From DATDAH01 sp036525535 (GTDB lineage: Bacteria > Actinomycetota > Acidimicrobiia > Acidimicrobiales > DATDAH01), in NCBI GenBank assembly GCA_036525535.1, contig DATDAH010000374.1, positions 1 through 10,358 on the forward strand: DNA of 10,358 bases, given 5' to 3'. The notes beneath the pieces are model-generated. The model did no database searches. It saw nothing but the letters and a program-made list of their open reading frames with translations, and had not been told where the DNA came from. Every line of letters begins with the position of its first letter. Position 1 is the stretch's first letter. Shown here piece after piece: positions 4,999-10,358 of the stretch. A program made the translations under genes and the position numbers.

Positions 4999-5107
4999 GG
5001 GGAACACCGGGCTTCTCGGGGCCAACCAGTCGTAGCCGGAAGTAACCGGATACCGCTGTATTGCCTTCACACGAAGAGGCCACTGGTTCGAAACCAGTAT
5101 CGCCCAC
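4999..5107 (+). repeat. tRNA-Val module, copy 3 (degenerate)
   Basis: The tRNA part (5062-5107) keeps the anticodon loop TTCACAC (5066-5072), the T-arm ACTGG-TTCGAAA-CCAGT and acceptor strand ATCGCCC. It has a one-base deletion and a change in the anticodon 3' stem and lacks the encoded CCA (it reads ...CCCACTCA). Upstream, 4999-5037 can be aligned with the leader of copy 2 (GGGGAA, then CC.GG.TTC.CGGGG, then GTCG and GCC), followed by 25 extra bases before GCCTTCACAC. The iteron array is not evident. It is probably the oldest boundary of the array, and the right edge of unit B. Confidence 0.75.
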
Positions 5108-5164
5108 TCAGGGTTGGCCAACGGCGGGTGTATCAATCCGGCGTCCTGGCGCGTGGGACAGTTG

Positions 5165-5650
5165 ATGGTGGTGGAAGGGGTGCACTCGACGGTCGGACGG
5201 CTCGAGGGGGTCGCCTTCGGTGACTTCTACCGGTCGGAGCTCGATGGTCAGGTTCGTCGGGCCGTCCTGCTGTTGGGGTCGAATGATCTCGCCAACGACG
5301 TCGTGCACGACGCGTTCATCGAGGTGTACCGCCGCTGGGACACCCTCGACGAGCCCGGTCCCTATCTCCACGTCGCCGTCCTGAACCGTTGCCGTGGGAT
5401 CCACCGCCAACGCTCCCGCCATCTACGGCTGTTGCCGAGGCTGACGGATCGTGATTCGCCGGCGTCGGTGGGTGAGCACCTCGACGACCTGCTGGCCGAG
5501 CTGCCGTTCAACCAGCGCGCCGCGGTGGTGCTGCGCTTCTACGCCGGGCTCACCACCAACGAGATCGCAGGAGAGCTGGGCTGCGCTCCCGGCTCCGTGG
5601 GCCCCTGGATCAACCGAGCACTCGCCAAGATGCGGAAGGCCCTGCAATGA
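5165..5650 (+). CDS. ECF-type RNA polymerase sigma factor (right of the array)
   Basis: The product is 161 residues from ATG 5165. Region 2 (about 18-58) contains FGDFYRSELDGQVRRA and ANDVVHDAFIEVYRRW. Region 4 (about 105-160) contains LPFNQRAAVVLRFYAGLTTN and the helix-turn-helix EIAGELGCAPGSVGPWINRA. No regulatory C-terminal extension is present. The start is uncertain, since GTG codons at 5168, 5171 and 5180 are possible and no clear ribosome-binding site is seen; the open frame extends back to GTG/TTG codons near 5114 but with no family-like residues. TATCAAT at 5131-5137 could serve as a -10 element, and the palindrome GTTGGCCAAC lies at 5113-5122. Its stop overlaps the next gene as ATGA, so the two are co-translated. 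Both arms differ from the unit A sigma, so this is not a recent duplicate. Confidence 0.88.
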   Translation: MVVEGVHSTVGRLEGVAFGDFYRSELDGQVRRAVLLLGSNDLANDVVHDAFIEVYRRWDTLDEPGPYLHVAVLNRCRGIHRQRSRHLRLLPRLTDRDSPASVGEHLDDLLAELPFNQRAAVVLRFYAGLTTNEIAGELGCAPGSVGPWINRALAKMRKALQ

Positions 5651-6864
5651 CCGACCTCGAACAGCAGCTCACCGACCACCTCCGAGAGCGAGCCGCGGCG
5701 GCCACCCCCCACTACGACCTGGAGGCCGTCGAGGCGGGCTTGGACCACTACGCCCCCGTCGACCTCGATGAACGCCGCCGTCGCCGCCTGCTGGCCGCGG
5801 CTGTCGTGGGCGCTGCCGCCGCGGTCGCTCTGGTCGTCGCCATCGCCGTGGTCCGGGAGGCGGAGGATGGCGATGCCGCGACGCCGGTGACGGCGCCGGA
5901 CCACGACCCGATGACCACCTTCGTCTCGCCGAGGAACGGCTTCTCCGTCGAGTATCCCGAGGGGGACGCCGCGGTCACACCGGCCACGCAGCTCTGGGGT
6001 GCCAGCGAGCAGGTCGACGACGGATTCGATGTCGTGGAGACCGGCTTGGGCGCCGTCTTCAAGGGCGCATCGACAGAGCTCCCGGACCATCCGGACGGGG
6101 TCTCGATCGATGAACGGGTCGACGAGTACCTCTCGGTGGATTACGTCTTGCCTGGCGGCTGCGGTGTTCCTCGCAGCCAACAGTCAGAGATCACCATCGA
6201 TGGGCAGGCCGGCAGGATCTCGGAGTGTGCGAACCGGGTCGAGGCCACCGTCGTCGCCGGCGGGCGGCTCTATCTCTTCACCCTGTCGCACGACCGCAGT
6301 GACGCCAGTGCCGTCTTCGACGCCTTCGTCGCCACGATCGACCTGACCCCAGAGACCGCGGTCGACTTCCCGGCCCCGACGACGACCTTCGTCTCGCCGA
6401 CCAACGGCTTCTCGTTCGAGTATTACGACAGGGGTGGGCTCGCACCGGCCACGGATCTGTGGGATCCCGTCAACCAGCCGCTCGACCCCATCAACCCCGA
6501 CGGCTCCGACGAGACGGGCTTCGACGCCGTGGAGACCGGCATGCTCGCCTATTTCCTGGCCGCGTCGACACCGATCCCGGAGGGGGTCTCGATCGATGAC
6601 TGGGTCGACCAACACGCCTCGCCTCGCGGCTATTGCGTTCCTCGCAGCCAGCAGGCAGAGATCACCATCGATGGGCAGTCCGGCAGGATCTCGGAGTGTG
6701 AAGACCGGACCGGGGCAACCGTCGACCGGATCGACGCAACCGTCGTCGCCGGCGGGCGGCTCTATCTCTTCACCCTGCTCCACCAGCGCAGCGACGCCAG
6801 GGCGTTCTTCGACGCCTGGGTCGCCACCATCGACCTGACCCCGGAGACCGCAGCGGTGCCCTAG
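5647..6864 (+). CDS. Membrane-anchored probable anti-sigma factor with duplicated outer domain
   Basis: This 405-residue protein has a cytosolic N-terminus (1-47, ending DERRRRR), a single membrane helix (about 48-69) and two tandem outer domains. Domain 1 (about 90-238) and domain 2 (about 246-402) both begin with a TTFVSP.NGFS.EY motif, contain VETG, CxVPRSQQ.EITIDGQ and GRISEC, then VVAGGRLYLFTL, and end with VATIDLTPETA. Each domain has a conserved cysteine pair about 20 residues apart that could form a disulfide outside the cell. The domain family is not one I can name. Overlap with the sigma gene (ATGA) and topology suggest that it sequesters that sigma and releases it on an outside signal. 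No HxxxCxxC zinc motif is present in the cytosolic part. It is the last gene before a convergent neighbour. Confidence 0.8.
   Translation: MTDLEQQLTDHLRERAAAATPHYDLEAVEAGLDHYAPVDLDERRRRRLLAAAVVGAAAAVALVVAIAVVREAEDGDAATPVTAPDHDPMTTFVSPRNGFSVEYPEGDAAVTPATQLWGASEQVDDGFDVVETGLGAVFKGASTELPDHPDGVSIDERVDEYLSVDYVLPGGCGVPRSQQSEITIDGQAGRISECANRVEATVVAGGRLYLFTLSHDRSDASAVFDAFVATIDLTPETAVDFPAPTTTFVSPTNGFSFEYYDRGGLAPATDLWDPVNQPLDPINPDGSDETGFDAVETGMLAYFLAASTPIPEGVSIDDWVDQHASPRGYCVPRSQQAEITIDGQSGRISECEDRTGATVDRIDATVVAGGRLYLFTLLHQRSDARAFFDAWVATIDLTPETAAVP
5914..6852 (+). repeat. Intragenic tandem duplication in the anti-sigma gene
   Basis: Unit 1 (5914-6360) and unit 2 (6382-6852) align at the DNA level with offsets of 468-492 bp. 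Long stretches are nearly identical, for example around GTTCCTCGCAGCCA (6166 and 6637) and GTCGTCGCCGGCGGGCGGCT (6250 and 6742). Other parts have diverged or carry in-frame insertions (an extra VDRID segment in unit 2). The mixture suggests a duplication kept partly homogenised by gene conversion. Confidence 0.85.
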
Positions 6865-6937
6865 CCACGATCTTTCGCAGCGCCTCCTAGCCCTTGGGCC
6901 GCTTCAGGTAGCCGATCGCCCAGGCCGACGCCCGGGC

Positions 6938-7903
6938 TCAGTCCTCCTGGGCGAGGGTGAAGATGGTCGTGCGCTGGTGCGGCTCGAAGCCGAGGGCGCG
7001 GTAGAGGCGGGCGGCGCCGGTGGGGTTCTCGGTGTCGACGTCGATGCCGGCGTGGGTGAAGCCGGCCTCGGCGAACGTGGCCAGAGAACGTGCGATGAGG
7101 GCCGAGGCGACACCGGTCTTGCGGACCTCACGGACCGTGCCGAGGACGGCGACGATCCCGTCCAGCCGGCCGTTCAGCTCCTGGTCCTCCGGATAGCAGT
7201 AGTTCAGGCAAAGGCCGACGACCGCGTCGGTGGCCTCGTCGATCGCGATGAACGACAGGTCGGGGCGGCTGCCGTGGCCGTGGACGATCTCGCCCCACAG
7301 CTCCTCGTCGACCGAGGAACTGCCCCAGTGGTCGGCGAAGGTGACGTTACGGACCTGGCGGATCTCCTCGTCCCGGTCGTCGGGCCAGGGGACCAGTCGG
7401 ATCCCCGCCGGGGTCGCGACGGTCGGCAGATCGTCAAGCGTGCGCAGGAGATGGTCGCTCCAGCGGGCGGCTTCGAAGCCGAACCGCAGGTAGAGACGAT
7501 GACGCGCCAGCAACCAGTCCGGGGCGGTGACCCGGATGACACGGGGCAGGCGGTGGGTCACCGCCGACAGGCGCTCGTGGGCCCGGTCGAGGCTCCACCC
7601 GAGAAGGGCCCGCCCGATGCCCGTTCCCCGGTGGGCGGGGTCGACCTCGCCCTCCAAGTCGACTCGGTCCAGGATCTCCATCGCCGGCGGGTGCCAGACG
7701 GAGCTGGTCCCGACGATCGTGTCGTCGACCACCGCCACACGGGTGTCCAGGTCCAGGTCGACCCACGAGGCCAAGAGGTCGTCGGCCAGCTCCTCGTCGG
7801 CGACCACCCGGTCGACGCCGTCGTGGGCTTCGGCCCGGCGAACGAGATCGGCCATGACCGGGATGTCCTCGGCGCGCGCCGGCCGGAGCTCGAACTCGGA
7901 CAT
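6938..7903 (-). CDS. Tandem-GNAT acetyltransferase
   Basis: This 321-residue cytosolic protein has two GNAT domains. The first has the acetyl-CoA pyrophosphate loop in DPAHRGTGIGRALL (R92-x-x-G-x-G). The second has VREVRKTGVASALI followed by the usual C-terminal DTENPTGAARLYRALGF. The architecture and length resemble mycothiol synthase MshD and related two-domain GNATs of actinobacteria, but I see nothing that fixes the substrate, and MshD itself cannot be asserted. In such proteins often only one domain is catalytic; here both loops look intact. ATG 7903 (MSEFELRPA) is preferred because the fold begins there, while ATG 7939 would add 12 proline-rich residues. It is transcribed divergently from the sugar dehydrogenase gene. 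The 177-bp gap between them holds no clear promoter motif. Confidence 0.85.
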   Translation of the reverse strand: MSEFELRPARAEDIPVMADLVRRAEAHDGVDRVVADEELADDLLASWVDLDLDTRVAVVDDTIVGTSSVWHPPAMEILDRVDLEGEVDPAHRGTGIGRALLGWSLDRAHERLSAVTHRLPRVIRVTAPDWLLARHRLYLRFGFEAARWSDHLLRTLDDLPTVATPAGIRLVPWPDDRDEEIRQVRNVTFADHWGSSSVDEELWGEIVHGHGSRPDLSFIAIDEATDAVVGLCLNYCYPEDQELNGRLDGIVAVLGTVREVRKTGVASALIARSLATFAEAGFTHAGIDVDTENPTGAARLYRALGFEPHQRTTIFTLAQED

Positions 7904-8080
7904 GACCCCAGGGTCGCCGATCGGCGCCGGTGGTGTCATCCCGATTTCCCGCGGCCTGTCACGCGGACGGCCGTCTGGGATTCCGCCGAGCGTCCAGGCC
8001 GCGGAAGGCGGGGCCGGAACGAATGAGTGCTGCGCGATCCGCTGAGCCTGCGGGCGTACAGCTGCCTGTAGGTTCGCTGC

Positions 8081-9379
8081 GTGGTCGACCGGGCCGGGGA
8101 TCGGGAAGGTAGAGGTCGCGGCCGGGGTCGTTATCTAGCTGTCGCAGGGGCGATCTCCATCCTTCTGGTCACAGGGCTCCTGTGGTCGGGCCTACGACCC
8201 GAAGCCGACACTGGGCGCTCAGCGACGCCGCCGCCCGCCGACCCGGATCCAGCAACGGGTCAAGCTGAGGACACGAGCCCCACCCATACCGGGGCTCCGG
8301 CCTCGATCGGGCCGCCCGATCAGCCGACCCTCGACGCGCTTCAGCTGCGGCTCGAGCCTGTCGCTGAGGTCGGCCACCCCACGGCCGTGGTCCAGCATCC
8401 GGGCACCGACGACCTCTACGTCTCGAGTCTCGAGGGTCCGATCGTGCGGGTGCCCGCCGGTGGCGCTGGCCCGACGACCATCGCCGACTTCGGCGGCCAG
8501 ATCTCCACCAGCGGCGAGTCGGGCCTCCTAGACATCTCGTTCGATGCCGGTGGCAACCTGCTGTATGTGAGCCTGGTCGAGAGCGACGGCGACTTGGCGC
8601 TCATTGAGATCCCGTTCGTGGCCGGCAGTCTGGCCGGCCGACCACGATCGCTCCTTGTGATCCCGAGCCCGACCGACGTCCACCACGCCGGCGACGTCGA
8701 CGTCGACGCTGCCGGCAACGTCTGGTACGCCGTCGGCGACGGTGGCCCAAGTCAAGGTCTCAGCACCCGGGCCCAGGACCTCAACGACCTCCACGGCAAG
8801 CTGCTGCGCATCGATCCCCGTCCCGCTTCGGAAGCGCCCTACCAGATCCCACCGGACAACCCCTTCGTCGGACGCCCTGACGTCCGCCCCGAGATCTGGG
8901 CCTACGGCCTGCGGAACCCGTGGCGCTTCGACCTCGATCCCGTCACCGGTGACCTTTGGATCGGTGACGTGGGACGCAACGGACCAGAGGAAATCGACCA
9001 CTTGCCCGGCCCCCAGGGAGGCGCTGGCGCCAACCTGGGGTGGCCCTACTTCGAGGGCACGACGGCCACACTCGAAGGCGCCCCGCCTGAGATCGTCGGT
9101 CCAGTGCTCGAATACCCCCACGACGACCGCTGCGCTGTGACCGGCGGCGGCGTGTATCGCGGCGACGGCATTCCCGCCCTGACAGGGGCCTACCTCTACT
9201 CCGACCTCTGCGACGGCATCGTGCGGGCAGTGAGCGTGTCAGACGGTGTGGTCGTGGCGGAGCACGCGTTCGAGGAAGCTCAGGCCGGGTATCCGGTCTC
9301 GTTCGGCACGGATCTCGCGGGCGAGTTCTACCTGTGCTCCTTCGATCTCAACACGGTGTTCCGCATCGTCGCCCCCTGA
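8081..9379 (+). CDS. Membrane-anchored PQQ-dependent sugar dehydrogenase-like protein (GSDH family)
   Basis: This 432-residue protein has a basic N-terminus, one membrane helix or uncleaved signal anchor (about 18-38), a Pro/Thr-rich linker (about 40-85) and a six-bladed propeller of the glucose/sorbosone dehydrogenase family. Family signatures in order are GESGLLDISFD, HHAGDVDVDAAGN (His201/202) with GDGG, LHGKLLRIDPRP, IPPDNPFVG, GLRNPWRFDLDP (276-287), GDLWIGDVG, GANLGWPYFEG, TGGGVYRG and GAYLYSDLCDG. Such enzymes oxidise aldose sugars with PQQ outside the cytoplasm. The usual HNGG segment reads HHAG here, so the catalytic site may be altered and the substrate is uncertain. An in-frame TAG at 8069 leaves GTG 8081 as the first start. 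There is no ribosome-binding site, which fits a leaderless message. Confidence 0.88.
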   Translation: MVDRAGDREGRGRGRGRYLAVAGAISILLVTGLLWSGLRPEADTGRSATPPPADPDPATGQAEDTSPTHTGAPASIGPPDQPTLDALQLRLEPVAEVGHPTAVVQHPGTDDLYVSSLEGPIVRVPAGGAGPTTIADFGGQISTSGESGLLDISFDAGGNLLYVSLVESDGDLALIEIPFVAGSLAGRPRSLLVIPSPTDVHHAGDVDVDAAGNVWYAVGDGGPSQGLSTRAQDLNDLHGKLLRIDPRPASEAPYQIPPDNPFVGRPDVRPEIWAYGLRNPWRFDLDPVTGDLWIGDVGRNGPEEIDHLPGPQGGAGANLGWPYFEGTTATLEGAPPEIVGPVLEYPHDDRCAVTGGGVYRGDGIPALTGAYLYSDLCDGIVRAVSVSDGVVVAEHAFEEAQAGYPVSFGTDLAGEFYLCSFDLNTVFRIVAP

Positions 9380-9623
9380 TCTTTGGTCGTGCAGGTGGCC
9401 AAGGCGGTCGGTGAGCGAGCGCCCTCATGCGTCGTCGTCACCGATTCAATCCCATACGGCTTCGGCACGACGGGGACGCGGACAGTGTGTCGGGGATCGC
9501 TCCCGGAGTGCATGGACGCCGGCAGACATTCGTCCGCACACATATGTCGCGGGCTGCCACCAAAGTGCCGTTGTGGGCCGCTGTCCGTGGAAGCGGCATC
9601 GACCATGTTGAACGGAGAACGTC

Positions 9624-9743
9624 GTGAGCGCTGAGCTGTTCGAGGCGACCAAGCGGTGGGGTCGTTGGGGCGATGACGACGACCGCGGTGCACTCAGGTC
9701 GTCGTCGTGCGATGAGATTGGCTGCGCGGAACCGTCCAACTGA
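9624..9743 (+). pseudogene. N-terminal remnant of a cyclase-family (kynurenine formamidase-like) gene
   Basis: GTG 9624, with GGAG at 9614-9617 at good spacing, begins a 39-residue frame reading MSAELFEATKRWGRWGDDDD and then RGAL. This matches the typical start of bacterial cyclase-family hydrolases, which carry NWGRWG.DDE.G.LN near the N-terminus. After RGAL the expected NLITP does not follow, and the frame ends in unrelated residues at TGA 9741-9743. The HxGTHxDxP zinc motif and the rest of the enzyme are absent, so this looks like a deletion remnant. A hairpin (GACGACGACC 9675-9684 with GGTCGTCGTC 9697-9706) straddles the break point. A short functional leader peptide upstream of the next gene is a less likely alternative. 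Confidence 0.5.
9675..9706. other. Perfect 10-bp inverted repeat inside the cyclase remnant
   Basis: GACGACGACC and GGTCGTCGTC are exact reverse complements around 12 bases. It lies where the cyclase-like frame loses similarity, so it may mark the deletion junction. It has no T-tract, so a terminator is unlikely. Confidence 0.4.
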
Positions 9744-9792
9744 TCGTGAGTGTCCGCTCGGGGCGCCGGAGCTGCAGCAGGAGGAGTGCACC

Positions 9793-10358
9793 ATGAACTC
9801 GACGGCACGCCGGATGTTCGAGCTCGTCGAGCCGATCGGTGTCATCCCCTACTCAGCCGACGAACCCAACGAAGCGATGTTCGCCCTCGGGTTCACCAAC
9901 TACTGGGACACCTACTTCGCCGGACGGGCGGCGCCCCTGGGCCTCGCCCCAGCGGAGGTGGTGGACGCGCTCTTCTACAACTTCGCTCCCGGTGAGGTGG
10001 CCCGACACATTCCGAAGGTGTGGCGCACCACCACACCCGAAGCGGCGATCGCCGCTCGCCAGGCGGGCTGCGTGAAGGCGTTGCGGCGGATCCTCGGCGA
10101 TCACGTCGACTCTCCCGGCTTCGCCCGCGCCGCTGAACTGTTGACCAAGGCCGCGACCAGCGCACCGTTCGAGGGCCGGCCGATGTACGCCGCGCTGCGC
10201 GCGATCCCGATCCCCGATGACGTGGTGGCCCGCCTCTTCCATGCCGCTTCCTTGCTGCGCGAGCACCGTGGCGACGGGCACATCGCGGCCTTGATGAGCG
10301 AAGGCGTGGGCGGCCTCGAGGCTCACGTCCTCCTCGCCCTCGACATGGACATGCCCGC
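9793..10358 (+). CDS. SCO6745-family (SalK-like) protein, 5' part, runs off the window
   Basis: ATG 9793 has AGGAGG at 9779-9784 (8-base spacing) and opens a frame that stays open for 188 codons to the window edge. The features are FELVEPIGVIPYSADEPN at the N-terminus, then GFTNYWDTYFAGRAAPLG, FYNFAPGEVARHIPKVW, an Ala-rich helical stretch, and FHAASLLREHRGDGHIAAL near the end. These match the SCO6745 (SalK) family of actinobacteria, whose members are about 250-290 residues and have no established function. About two thirds of the protein is present. It has no signal peptide and is probably cytosolic. The gene follows the cyclase-like remnant by 49 bp. Confidence 0.82.
   Translation, partial: MNSTARRMFELVEPIGVIPYSADEPNEAMFALGFTNYWDTYFAGRAAPLGLAPAEVVDALFYNFAPGEVARHIPKVWRTTTPEAAIAARQAGCVKALRRILGDHVDSPGFARAAELLTKAATSAPFEGRPMYAALRAIPIPDDVVARLFHAASLLREHRGDGHIAALMSEGVGGLEAHVLLALDMDMP

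Noticed and set aside
6887..6937. A short frame reading AWAIGYLKRPKG after the acetyltransferase stop
   Set aside because: It is in frame with the acetyltransferase and resembles a protein tail, but it is only 16 codons and can equally be chance.
6977..8026. A 349-codon open frame on the + strand opposite the acetyltransferase
   Set aside because: It is antisense to the tandem-GNAT gene and has no family-like motif of its own.

Overview
This is a high-GC window with actinobacterial features. ECF sigma genes overlap membrane anti-sigma genes by ATGA, ribosome-binding sites are of the AGGAGG type, GTG starts are common, and the terminal gene resembles the SCO6745 family known from actinomycetes. 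A deep-branching actinobacterium such as an Acidimicrobiia member would fit, but the sequence alone does not fix the taxon.

The left half (1-5107) looks like accessory DNA. It is punctuated by three direct copies of the 3' part of a tRNA-Val(CAC) gene at 399-447, 3514-3562 and 5062-5107. Each runs from the anticodon stem to the 3' end and none has a tRNA 5' half. Copies 1 and 2 are identical over 49 bp and sit at the right end of a ~163-bp module. In order, that module holds inverted GACCAC boxes, four GGTCA-type boxes spaced exactly 10 bp apart, a set of overlapping inverted repeats, and the tRNA segment. This is the layout expected of attachment sites for a tyrosine integrase (arm-type sites, then a tRNA anticodon-loop core). 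Copy 3 is degenerate. The copies delimit two cargo units, and no integrase lies in the window. Unit A (448-3562) carries a YecM-like VOC protein, an orphan C-terminal gene fragment, and an ECF sigma / beta-propeller anti-sigma operon. Unit B (3563-5107) carries a cytosolic-type PAPS-dependent sulfotransferase and a possible short DUF6766-like remnant. Left of copy 1 is only the signal-peptide end of a broken secreted-protein gene. I read this as serial insertion, or a cassette-like array, of integrase-less elements at a tRNA-Val 3' end.

The right half (5108-10358) is more ordinary. It holds a second ECF sigma / anti-sigma operon whose outer domain is an internal tandem duplication. Then come a convergent tandem-GNAT acetyltransferase and a divergent membrane-anchored PQQ-type sugar dehydrogenase (GSDH family). 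The window ends with a short remnant resembling the N-terminus of a cyclase-family hydrolase and the start of a SCO6745-family gene that runs off the window.

Functional links between genes are limited. The two sigma/anti-sigma pairs are self-contained signalling units with unrelated outer sensor domains. The other enzymes do not form an evident pathway. The strongest candidate for something undescribed is the repeated tRNA-Val/iteron module and the units it bounds.
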